A stretch of DNA of 64,000 bases from Corynespora cassiicola (taxonomy: Eukaryota > Ascomycota > Dothideomycetes > Pleosporales > Corynesporascaceae), in NCBI GenBank assembly GCA_022059125.1, contig JAEUWY010000020.1, forward strand, positions 1,488,001-1,552,000. The letters are read 5' to 3'. Both the position numbers and the translations under genes were made by a program. Shown here piece by piece: positions 23,901 to 34,645 of this stretch. The notes under the pieces were generated by a model. The model made no database searches. It saw only the letters and a list, made by a program, of their open reading frames with translations, and was not told the DNA's origin. Numbering within the stretch: position 1 is the stretch's first letter; every line of letters starts with the position of its first letter.

Positions 23901-24511
23901 GAAGGCATAAATAAGGTATTGGGGGGTGTGAGGAAATCCACCAATGCTGTTGTTCCAGACCACAACGTTTTCCTCCATAGCTAGCATGAGACGACGTATG
24001 TTTCAACAGGCAAAAGAAAGCCAAACATACTAGTGCTTCATGACACCGTGAGCAACATCAACAAGTTTCCCTTGCAACCCTTTCATCTTGTCGTGGATGG
24101 ACGTAAGAGAAGTAAGAATAGAATGGTGAAGAAGCGAAGTGGAAAGGAAAGGGGAATCTGAAACGGATATCCTAGCGTGCCCTATTAAGTTGCCGGCGCT
24201 TTTGAAAGGGTGGTATACTTGAGGAAATAAGGTGCGCGCGTGCCAGATATAGCGAGAATAAGAGAGGAAAGGGGAGGTATTGGGTCCATGTGGCCGAAAC
24301 CTTGCGAGTCAAAATAAAGCAAGATATCCGGAAAAATTGCGTCAAGAAACGAAGCAGAACATAGCAAAAGCAAGCGAGAGCCTTATCACACGGGGCGTAA
24401 AGTGCCCGGTTTCCCAAACTCCAGAAGGCGCCGAATTCAAATCATGTGGGATGGAGAGATGTACATCGCCACAATCAGTCTGCCACCGAAAGAAGCCGAG
24501 GCCGGGCATGA
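17912..24511. other. Long gene-empty region with poly-C/poly-G tracts
   Basis: About 6.6 kb where I cannot support any gene. The longest open frame (about 317 codons, plus strand from 19894) is full of His/Pro/Arg/Cys, overlaps equally long frames on the other strand and has no domain, so I treat it as chance in GC-rich DNA. Notable items are a 22-base C run (23085-23106), an 11-base G run (23340-23350), shorter C runs near 20390 and 22975, and a GTAC/CCTAGG-rich patch near 21130-21210. No transposon ends or transposase fragments were recognised. The last part is the 3' flank of the gene at 24512. Confidence 0.55.
23085..23106. repeat. Poly-C tract, 22 bases
   Basis: An uninterrupted run of 22 C (poly-G on the minus strand), with a G11 run about 235 bp downstream at 23340-23350. 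Both lie in the gene-empty region. Poly-G of this length can form quadruplexes and is hard to assemble, so the exact length may be an assembly estimate. Confidence 0.8.
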
Positions 24512-26024
24512 TTACGAGTGGAAAAGATCCCAAGCTCTTGAGCATAGCTGAATAAACTCTTCCTTCTTCTTGCGCTGCGTGTCCGGGGTATCACGGCCCT
24601 CGCCGAACGGTCCGGTGCGTGGCTGCTGGCGTCCGAGCGGAGGAGTTCCCATGTCGCGTTCGTATTCGTCTCGGTCACGCCTCCTCGAGCTGCCGCTTCG
24701 GAGGACATCGGCATGCGGTGCATAGGCCGACGAGGCATTCTTGTTGGGCATGGGCGACGGCGGGGTCGGGGGCTGGTGGCCACCGTAGTGGACGATGCGG
24801 GGGAGAAGGTCCTCGCGGCCTCCAGACAATGACTGCACGGCTTCCTCGGCGGACTTGTACTCGCGGGGGCGGGCACTATGGGGTGCCTGCTGCTGCTGTG
24901 GTGCGAAGCCGGGGGACGGCATCGGCGGCGGCTGGTTCGAGTGAGACGAGTGTCCCGGGCTGTTGTTGTAGTGGCTCCTAGGAGCAGCCAGGGGCTCGGG
25001 GAAGACGTCGGAGATGGGCGGGAGCCTGTTGTTCGTCTGCTGTGCGGGCACGTGGTGGATATGCGACGTTTGCGACAGGTTGGACGGGGCGTTGGCAAGC
25101 TGCCGCGAGGGCGGCATGTTGCTGCGGAGGCCGGTGAAGGACTGGTTGATTGGCGCAGACTGGACCACACGCTCGTTGGCAAACTGCTGGTGGGACGGAG
25201 GCGCAATGGAGAGGCCTGGGGGTGGGCCCTTCCTCCTCGAGGTGTTGGGCGTCTTGATGGGGCGTCCGAAGGGGTTCACCTCGCCATGGCGGACAAGCTC
25301 ATCGTCGGGGAGAGGGCCTTTGCCCTGCTTTTGGCGGGCCTCGATGATCTGTCTTTGCCTCTCCCTCACGTCCATGCTCCGCTGGAGCTGCTCGCGCATG
25401 GTCGGGTCCTGGGTGTGGAAGCCCGGGGACAGGCAGGCCAGGCCGACATCGTGAAGGTCCTTGCCCGAGGGACGGGCGGTCAGGGCACCCGATGAGTGGA
25501 CGATGTTGTGGTTGGACAGGTCGAGGCGGCGCGGGCGGTGGCGCGACGTGGTGATGTCGGGAGACGAGGGCTCCTTCTTGACTACAATCTTGGGGGCAGT
25601 GGGGCCGCGTGACCTGCTCGGCGGGGTGCGGTTAGAGGGTCTGTCTCTAGACGACTTGGTAGACTTTGAGGAGTGGAGAGGAGGTGACATGGAGTGGTGG
25701 TGGGTGGAGGCGTCGGAAGACGACGAGGCAGAGGTAGGGCGGAATGAAGAAGGAGAACGAGTAGAGTGAACGTCAATAGACATACGAAAGTGGTGAGCGC
25801 TTGCCCTCCGCTCTGAGCTGGTGTGCGGAGCCATCACTGGAGGAGGTAGGTGAAGCATTGTCGCTGACCAGCCGAGAGTTCTTGGAGTTGGGCGTCACGA
25901 TGTGAGGAGACTGAGTGGAGGGCGCGATGGCGGCATATGTTCTTGAAGAAGCGACGCCGACTCCGTCGAGCTGGGGGGGCGCGTGCGGAGCGGGGACCGG
26001 GGGGGCAGCGACAGCGGTTGTCAT
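24512..26024 (-). CDS. Large disordered fungal protein, function unknown
   Basis: Two models fit. In the spliced one, exon 26024-25786 (MTTAVAAPPVPAPHAPPQLD to KRSPLS) ends at a GTATGT donor and joins exon 25646-24512, giving about 457 residues. In the simpler one, a single exon starts at 25858 or 25783. The protein is Pro/Ser/Gln/His-rich throughout. A charged block, DPTMREQLQRSMDVRERQRQ, followed by IIEARQKQGKGPLPDDELV, looks structured. Other blocks are VNPFGRPIKTPNTSRRKGPP and REDLLPRIVHYGGHQPPTPP, and the end is KKKEEFIQLCSRAWDLFHS. The C-terminal block looks like a conserved short linear motif. I do not recognise the family. The composition suggests a regulatory or nuclear protein, but that is inference. 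Splice coordinates here are less certain than elsewhere. Confidence 0.6.
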
Positions 26025-29000
26025 GGTGCTGTCGTAGTGTCGAGAGAAGTAGATTGTAGGAGTGTCGCAGAAGTCTTGGGGGGAGCCCGCTACACCAAGT
26101 GTCGAAGGATGGAGTCAGCTAAGTAATATTGGAGGGCAGGTGTGACGGATCAGGTCGGCGGGCGAGCAAACTGCGGGCCAGGGGAGCTAGGGCGCAGCAA
26201 CAATGCGGCTCAAGCGGCGGTCCGCAGCAGGGCAGGGCAGCAGGGCAGCAGATTATGCTCAGCGAGGAGAGGGCACTGGAAGGGAAGAAACAGTGGCAGG
26301 TCGCAGGTCGCAGGTCGCAAGTCGCGGCGGGCTGGCGGACTGACTGGCTGGCTGGCTGTGGCAGGCGGCGGGAGTGGAGGGGGATAAAAATGGAACGCAC
26401 AGACGGGCAGGCGACGGTTCAGGAAGCAAAAAAGCGACTGGCAGACCAGGGCCGACCAGGGCGGGCCAGGGTTGGAGGCTGTTGGAGGCTAACCCCAGTG
26501 CTGGGCTGCCCTTTTGGCTCTCTTTTGCGCTGTGGCCGGGCGAGCAGGTCGCTGCCGTCGGTGCAGTCGGTGCAGACGATGCGCCACCGGCCAACCAGCG
26601 GGCGCGAGCCACGGCCTGGCCGTTTCAACTAGGCGGGCTGTCGTCTCAGCATGCTTTCGTCGTCGTCGGAGTCGTGGGCGCATCGTCACCGCCGTGGGCT
26701 GGAGGAGCTGGTGCTGGTGCTGCTGGTGCTGCTGCTGTCGCCGCCGCCAGTCGCCGCTGCCTCGCGCTGCCTCGCCCGCCGTCCAGCGCCTGCCCTCTCC
26801 GCCGGCGCGCTCCAGCAGCAGCAACGGGCTGGCCGCTCCTGCCTGGCCCTGCCTGGCCCTGCCGTGATTCGACGCAGTCGGCCATTGCCAATACTTCGCG
26901 CGCGCCCAATCAGGACGGCGCGCTCCTTGCCAGTGTTTCACGCCTTTGCAAGCCTCTGCACGCCCGCCCCCGGCAGCGCCCCAGCATGCCCCCCAGCAGC
27001 CCCCCCGGCCGCATGAGCGACGCACTTGGTGTCTGATCACGCCCAAACCGGCGCCCGGCAAGCGCCCCCTCGAAACGCACCACCACGCCCGCCCGCCAGC
27101 GCCCCCCCAGCAACCCCCCACCGCGCCCGCCACGACGAGATGAAAGGCCCGCCGTTCATGGTGTCGAGTTTCACGCCGCCCAGAACAGCCACGCCCCGGC
27201 ACCGCTGCTGCCCACCACTCTTTGTTTTGACAGAAACCTCCGCCCGCCACTGCCCACCTAGGCTGCTGCGAGCCTCCCGTCCAGCGTGTGCGTTATCCAC
27301 TTCGCCCTCGGCCTCCTCGAACTCGACCTCGACCTCGACCTCTCCACCAACACCCGCCGCATGCATCACCCTTCCCCCCCCGTGCCGTCCTCTGCCTGGG
27401 GGCCTCTCCCCTTCCACGTGGTTGGCACCCCCGTGCTATGGCCATCCAACGTCCCTGCCGCTGCCTGCGCTTGGGATCGCCCGCCTGTCGCTCTAGGGCT
27501 GTCCTGGCCCGCCGCAGATTGCCCATCGGCGCAAGAATAGAACTGCCCGCGTGAGATTAATTCCGCGCGCCTCTGCTCCTTTCTGCACCTCGTCAATATT
27601 GAAAATATAAATCTTCCCCTGAGACACTGACATCTCCGCCCGCCCACGCTTGGTCGCTGGAAACAGACCGCCCGGCCCTGGCTCCACCGCTGCGGGGTCG
27701 GGAGCCTCGATGAAAGGTCACCGGCCTGGCCACATGATGACTCCCGATTTGGTTTTTTTTTTTGCCTTTGCCCGGCGCTGCCCTTCTCCCATACGCTTCT
27801 GCGTTCCAGATTGTACACGTCCATGGCTCGCTTGGACCGTCGACATTTCACCGCCATTCATTTCCTGTAACCTGTTCATGCACCTACGGACTTCCGCCCA
27901 CTGAAACATGCTGCGGGCACGAGCTGTTTTCGTATCACGGAAGGATTGTAATGCCCAAGGGATTGCCGGCGCCATTCCCATACGAGCTACGCCTGTCGCC
28001 CAGGAGCGACGTTTTTTTACCCATCCCACCAATTCACTAATGTACCTAGGTACCTAGGTGCCTAGGTGCTTAGCATCTTCTGCCTGCCTTCGTTGCTGCT
28101 GCTGCTGCCATTTACCCATGCCCAGCCGCCGTTCAGGGACGCCTCGTGCCGACTTAGCTCCGCTGCCGCGGCCCTGATCAGGATAATTACCATGCCGCTT
28201 CTACCTCGTCTTTGAAAACGGGGCCTTAATATAAAGCCGTGTCTTTGCTTCCCAACCGAGAGACCGGGACAGGGTCCTACGGCATCGAGCATCCACACTG
28301 ATCTACTTACATGCATCCAGGCGACGCCCAAGTGCCTTTCCTCTTGCGGACAGACATATATTGCCCAAAGTCTAGATGGCCTCGTAAACTTTACCAGTTT
28401 TCTTCACGCAGCATCTGCTCCGAAGACAGATTTCTCCTTGGCCCCGAAATGTGAGAAGCTGGAACAACGGGTCGCCTAGTCTTTGCGAAATTGCCTGCAT
28501 GTTCAACATGAGGCTCCTTCGACGTACTCTGCAATTTGATCCACCAATCATCTGCCAACCAAAATATGCGTGCTGCTTGTACTCAAGCAATCGCCAATCA
28601 TTCCAAGCCTGGATCTTCTTGTGTACGCTCTCCTCCGAAAAACCGCTGGCGAGATCTGGTGTTGCCATGCTGTTGTGTGAGCCTCTGGACCATCTGCTGT
28701 CCCACGCTGGCCATCGCACATTCGATAAATGCCCATCGCTGCAGGCCCCATGCGCCCGTTCACTGCACTGTTACACCAATACGTGCGTTCCCCTGTTGCC
28801 CCACAGACACGTACGTACAATGCCATGTACGTGGATGGATTGGGCCATTGTAATTCCGCACCAGCCTCTGCTAGAGGCCAGTGTGCGAGTACACGGGAGA
28901 TGGAATCTCTAGTCGCTTCCAATGCGCGGGCATCCAAGGAGCCTGAGTCTCCGCAGGTGAAGCCAATGGAGGGGGTTGGAGAAGCAGTACGCCCTTTCTT

Positions 29001-30642
29001 TGTACCTCTTTCCTCATTCGGACATGCATGAACGAGGTCTTCATCTTAGATGCTGGCCACGTCCCCCCCCTCGTGTCAAGACGTCTTTCACCACAGTCCC
29101 TCACAGTACCACGTCGCCATCCCCTGACGCCTACTAGACAAACAATCTGCGCATCACATCACGCCCACCGATCCCCGATACATGCCCAACCAACACGCCC
29201 CTCCCCAGTCTCAGATAGAGAGGCATGCTTCGCGTAGACGATGGACGGTGGACTAGCAGTATTGACTCGGAAATCCCGCTCTCGCCTTCTCTTCGCACGC
29301 GAAATTATGCCCCTCGACTCCCAACACACGGGCAACCGCCAATCCGCCGACTTGCACCCAATGGCGAGCCCGCGCTGCACAACCGACGACTAAACTCTCC
29401 ACGACTGCCTTCCCCGTGCGTGCATGCACGCATGTAGGCACTTCTCTGGGCCCCCACCGGCACGCCCGCCATGCACGCATGCATGCATTTGCAGCAATCG
29501 AGCAAAAGAAGGTTTGAAACTTTGTTGCTTGGGTACCGGTCGGCGGGCGGTGGCGGCAGCGGCGGCGGTAGGCGTTCACTGAAGCACATCATCGACCCTT
29601 CACGTGGCTGCTTGGTTCGTGCAGGCCTTTTGTGGGCTTTTCCTTGGCCATGGGGCAGGGAGAAGAAAAGTATGGGCTGGGTTGTCTCATTTGCTCCTCC
29701 CTCTGCGGGTAGAGCATATATTGACTCTGCTGTACCGGGCTTCTAATCTGGAATGCCGATTGTGCATCGTACAAGTACACAAACACCCCACAGCATTACG
29801 CACTCACCTCCCCATGGCCAGAGAATGCAACCCCCAATCGCGGGGTACTGAGACAGTCCCACCACGACGTTTCCCCCTACGCTACCTACGCTACCTAGAG
29901 CCGCGTGAACGCACCAATCGCCACCCTCCGCGGGCCCTTTGATTCGTCGCGAGGCAGTTGGGGCCGTCGCAAGGCTTGTGGATTGCGGATTGGATGGCAG
30001 TGTCATTGTGGGGTTTTACGTTTCTGTCTTCTGTTTTCTCTTGAGGAGCGTTGCAGGGTGGTGCAGGGTGGGATGGGGGGAGTGGGGTGTGGTGCGGGAT
30101 CGTGCGTTGCGGCACCGTGCTGTTGTTCATGCGAGCACCTGTTCACCGGAGAGTGGGGTGGGATGGTGTGGGATAGGTGATTAGGTGCCTAGGTAGGGTC
30201 CTAAGGGGTGGGGTATCATGTGATGGAGAATGTGTCAAGGTGGATATAGTCAAGACTTGATGAGAGAAAGGTGGCTCGGTAGAGGTCACAGTGCACTTAG
30301 CAACAGGCAATATCATCCAAATACGTGCTTTTTTAAATTCCCTAGTCATACCTAGATGTATAAATGTCCCAAAAGCCCGGTGGAAATGCGTGTACAGTGT
30401 ATCAAAGATATTAGTGTCGAAGAAGACGAAGAAAAAACGAGTCCAGAAGAACAGCAGATATGGTAATCTGGAAGAAGGAAATAGAAAACCCAAAAGTTAC
30501 AAACGCCCCGTTCCCCTTCCTGGGGAGTTTATTCGAGACCGTTGCTGTGCAAATTGAAGCCAATCGTCAGTTGAAGAAAAAAGCGCTCGTCGTTCATGAT
30601 CAGTCCGTCGCTCGTTGCTTTTTTTTAGGTACCACCACCATT
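26025..30642. other. Long gene-empty region between two minus-strand genes
   Basis: About 4.6 kb. The right part is the 3' flank of the BTB gene and the left part the promoter of the gene at 26024. From 26100 to 27550 it is very GC-rich and gives many overlapping Ala/Arg/Pro-rich open frames on all strands, which I treat as composition artefacts. Imperfect GGTCGCA and GGCAGG/CAGGGC short tandem repeats occur near 26230-26330. From 28000 onwards the composition is ordinary and no protein-like frame was seen. Confidence 0.5.
28042..28069. repeat. Tandem CCTAGGT palindromic repeat
   Basis: Three adjacent copies of a roughly 10-bp unit centred on the palindrome CCTAGG (ACCTAGGTACCTAGGTGCCT). Single or paired copies of the same motif recur in other intergenic spots, near 5063, 21152 and 30187. 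It has no known function here. Confidence 0.6.
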
Positions 30643-31617
30643 CTAGTGGAGCGTTCCGTAGTCGCCGTTCACGATGCCATTGGGCACCTCCTGAAGACCA
30701 ATCTTCTTGAATCCAGTGACCAAGTCATCGCCCTGCTTCTTGATATCGTCAGTCTTGCCACCGACAGCCTTGGCCTGCTTCTGCGGCTCCTGCTCAAAGA
30801 CCTTGGACTCGACCGGGCTGTCGACGACCGTGTCTTCCGAGTCGTCTGCCTCGCCCTGCTCGAGCTCGGCGTCGACATCGATCAGCTCCTCGGCGTCGGC
30901 AGGCTCGTCGCGCGCATCGGGCACCACCTCCTCGTCGAGCCTCCAGTCCTGGATCGCCTTGATGATGTCCACGGCCAGCTGGCCGTTCTTCCTGAGCGCC
31001 TTGTCCCAGTGCTTGGGGATGCCCTTCTCCAGGACCATCAGGCGCGCCACGCTGTGCACGAGCATGTGGCGCATGGGGCTTCCCTCCTCGGTGTTTGCGT
31101 AGATGTACTGCACGCGCCGCAGGCCCGGGTACGTGTCCGAGTACTTGTACCACTCGCGCACCACCTGCAGCACGTCGGCGATCAGGTTCGGGATCTGGAA
31201 CTTCTCGGACATGAGGTAGAGGTCGAAGAGCACGCCCAGGTCAGCCTCCTCGCGGGGCACGGGCAGCGAGCTAGAGTACAGCCAGCCGACGAAGGTCTTG
31301 AAGGGGACGTCTTCATCTTCGGGGAGGCCGAAGGACTTGGATGGGCGTTCCTTGTTGTAGAAGATCTTGCGGAAGAAGGGCGAGTGGTAGCATAGGAGCT
31401 TCTCGTGGAGGATCCAGTGCGTGTTCTCTGGGCCGACGTAGATGTCGACCATGGAACGGGAGAGGAGCCTACAGGCCGTCAGTATCGGGGAAACCGATGA
31501 TTGGAAATGCAGTAGAATCGTCTTGGATGTCGAAGAAATCTTTTCAAATCCAGGAGACGCGATGAGAGGAGACGCGACTTACTCATTGAGCGGCTTCTCG
31601 GGAGCGGCCTCAGGCAT
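30643..31617 (-). CDS. BTB/POZ domain protein
   Basis: The exons are 31617-31583 (MPEAAPEKPLNE) and 31468-30643, with a 114-nt intron starting GTAAGT, about 286 residues. Residues about 15-110 form a fungal BTB/POZ fold: SMVDIYVGPENTHWILHEKL, then LCYHSPFFRKIFYN, then VPFKTFVGWLYSSSLP and FDLYLMSEKFQIPNL. A helical region with RVQYIYANTEEGSPMRHMLV follows, and then an acidic disordered tail (residues about 205-286). Fungal proteins of this pattern are numerous and mostly uncharacterised. BTB domains mediate dimerisation and sometimes Cul3 binding. No BACK, Kelch or zinc-finger domain is present. Confidence 0.88.
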
Positions 31618-32909
31618 GGTGAATGTATGTCGTCGCAAGTCGTGTCAGCGGAAAAGGGTATTAGAATATTGCAAACCGAATTGCAACGACGGAACAGAAT
31701 CGTGAAGCAGATGGAAATCGCAAGACGTCTGGAGAATGAAGGGCAAATCAAAGAGATGTGGCCGTGCCGCCTATAAAAACCAGGCAGGAGGCTGGCAAGC
31801 TACAGGTTGGCGTTGAACAGCTGTGACGTCAATGACGAAAGAGGGCGGCACGCCTGCTCGCGCGACGCGCTGCACCGCAACCCTGCTTGCGACACCATCC
31901 CAGCCTAGCCTGCCGCGCCGCCCTCCCTCCAGCCATCATGTCACCAATGCCGTGCCCGCCTTCGATTCCGAGCCTGCCCTCGCTGCAGCTGGAGTTCTAG
32001 AAGCCAGTGGCACGCGCTCACTGCTCGAGGGCACCAAGCCTGTGGCTGGACGGCTAAACTAGAGCTTACGAAGGATACTCGCACTCCATCAGACAGAAAG
32101 CATGTGCGTTTATGCAGACTGGCTTGTGTATGGCTAGGTCTTTGGCAATGAACAGTGGAGATGGTGGACGGGTTATGGAGACCTAACTGGATCAGAGCTA
32201 GCGTCGTCTCGTACGACTCCAACCCTATCGATCCAACTTGTCACGTTATTTTCTCCTTGGCATCTTCTCTTTGTTTATTCTATGGCTTCAGATCCCGATG
32301 GTGATAGTGTTTGGCATGTCCTCTCGTCCTGAAGATCTGCCGGCCCGAACAAGCAAACGTGCTTTTTTCCGTTCGGCAATCCCCTCAGTTTCAACGGACC
32401 CGAACACGATGTTTGATTGCTTATTGCGATCAGTTTCAACAGTTGCGGCCAAATTTAGAACATGCTTCTTCTTCCTGCACATCAACTCAAGTTTGACGCT
32501 AGTGGATCTCATATATGTGGAAAAGAAACTGCCAAACTTCTGATGTTTACCGAAGCTACTCATACCACCATCCCCACTTGACGTCTTCACTCAAACACGC
32601 TACGAGAAGGGACACATAGATATTCCTGCTGATACATGAGTTTGGGATTGGCCGAGAAATGCTCCCAGCTTGAAAAAGAAGACGGAGGCGCGAAACTACT
32701 TGGGATCGAGTTCTCTTCTTGTGCCGATCGACGCCTTGACCCTGTGCATTGGGATGCAATAAAATCAAAATGGCGTTCAGACGAGCTTCATTGAAGAGAA
32801 TTGGGATAGTCAGTACGGTATGCACCATCTATTAGCTATTGTTTCAGATTGTTACCGAGAAAGTTTCCAACGACTAGAATAAGGAAATAGAGCACTGATG
32901 ATCGCCCGG
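31618..32909. other. Intergenic; left edge of AT-rich island
   Basis: The first part is the promoter of the BTB gene. Composition changes from GC-rich to AT-rich at about 32.2-32.6 kb. No gene was recognised. Confidence 0.55.
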
Positions 32910-33631
32910 TTATTGCGCCACTCTCAACTCTTCGGACAATAGAGAACTCCCTTGCGCCACCGATAGGGCAAGCTCGTCAATTGTCGTATTGCTCAACGCC
33001 TTGAAAGTCGAAACCTCGGCCCCTAGTACCTTCTTGAACCAGTTGCGAAGTTCAATCACTACCAACGAATCTATTCCTTGTTGAAAAACATTAGGTCGAC
33101 TCTGGGCAAAGATCAAGTATCAAGTTGTTTAAAAGGGGTAACAAAGGTAGTCCCATGTTGGTGCCAGCTGTATAGATGTCTTTTTTGCCCACTTTAATGT
33201 GCCTGCCGAACCAATCAACGCATTCGAGAAACTTGCGAAGCCTAAGGTCAAAGAGGAAGTTGAACATGGCGAGGAATCCGTTTCCTACCTGGAAGGTCGT
33301 GGCTTCCGACTTGTCAGCTTGAGTCACGATACCAACGTACTCAATGACAATCTAATTGTTTAAGACTTGGCCTAGAGCGACTATCGAACCTAAGAACTGT
33401 AGCGATACCTGCTTTTGTCTGGATTTCCATCTCATAGTCGTCAAGATATGCTTTGTAGGCCTCATCAGTCTCAAAGCACTCGCTGTTCAACAGACCTGAC
33501 GGCTTGACCGAAAGCCTCTTGACTTCTTTTGAAGTAATACTGGCAAAATCTCTCAGGGCACAATCTAGTTTTTGGTAATACGTCACTCTTTTCTTGATCT
33601 CCTGTTCTTCAACGATAAGATTGATGCACAA
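32910..33631 (-). pseudogene. Polyketide synthase remnant (ER and ACP domain pieces)
   Basis: Three minus-strand coding pieces in different frames line up with the C-terminal end of a highly reducing polyketide synthase. The first (33631 to about 33400) resembles the start of an enoyl reductase domain, with VKPSGLLN followed by YLDDYEMEIQTKAG. The second (33360 to about 33150) resembles its later part, with LRKFLECVDWFGRHIKVGKK DIY. The third (33116-32910) is an acyl carrier domain with the phosphopantetheine motif QGIDSLVVIELRNW. The middle of the ER and the whole ketoreductase are missing, and KS, AT, DH and MT domains are absent upstream. Stops and frame changes separate the pieces. This cannot make a working enzyme. 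Confidence 0.75.
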
Positions 33632-34645
33632 AACTCAAGCCTCTTCCCTGATCTCTTCACCACCCAATGTGTGATTGTGAACATATTTGTCCCATGCTCT
33701 GATCATCTTTCTTGAAGTATTACAGATCGATATGTTTTGATTTAGACAAAGTAGAGCTTAACGGAGATTATCTCTTTCCGTATAGATGCTTTGGGAAATA
33801 CCAGTGATGGCGTCTCGCTAAATGCAAGTAGATTGTCCTCCTGACTCAGACTGAACCACCCATTTTAACAATGGAAGAAAAATATTAGTGACAGAAAAGA
33901 GGAAGCCTGGAAGCTGTAAATTTGTTAATCGCGAGTAGTTTTCGGATAAATACGTAAAATACTGTCACGGCATTATCGAATATAATCAGCTGATATTTCA
34001 GGCAAACTCGGTGTCATGCGCGCAGAACAAGTGGGTAGATGCCAGTATCTATTCTGAGGCACAGTCAACTCCGCCGTATTCTCAGGGATAATATTGAATG
34101 AGCCATTTACTGACACTACAGTGCATCAGCCGTGCCTCATGCAAGGTAATCATAACCTCCCATACTTCATTAAATCGCAATCGCCCCTACATATGCAGGA
34201 GAACTTTCGGCGTCCGCGGAATCATTAGATACGAATCGAATTATTGAGGTACTTAAAGCGAGAGAAGGAGAATGATTCGCTCATGTGCCGGTGCAGCATT
34301 GATATCACTGTTTCACAACATTCTGCCGTGCTCACACAGAAAACCTCAGTAGCAAAAAATGCTCGGGGGGCTATACATCTTGAAATAGCATACAGTGCTT
34401 ACTTTCATACATAATCTTCATAAATTTTGCTCCTTGTATATCCTTGAGCAGGCTGATAGTTTTTCACTACTGCTACAAACACATGTTAGCCCGTCCTACC
34501 AATAGCATCTTTTTCTAGATGTGAATATTTTTCCAGTTTTAGCATTACAGCTACTGCAGACTGTATTTAGTTCTTCAATATGTCAATAATACATACTAGG
34601 ATAGTTTGATCTGAGTCTCACTGGTCGCAAATGTATTTGTATTCC
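33632..34645. other. AT-rich spacer between two pseudogenes
   Basis: About 1 kb of AT-rich DNA without a recognisable frame. More decayed PKS sequence may be present, but I cannot align any of it by eye. Confidence 0.5.

Noticed and set aside
26489..27250. 253-codon minus-strand open frame
   Set aside because: It lies in very GC-rich DNA where all frames stay open, is made of Gly/Arg/Ala/Trp repeats and has no recognisable feature.
30460..31395. 311-codon plus-strand frame
   Set aside because: It is the antisense shadow of the BTB gene, which has clear domain structure on the minus strand.
31823..32062. Candidate small ORF upstream of the BTB gene
   Set aside because: Short, Ala/Pro/Thr-rich and lacking homology; it fits promoter DNA better.
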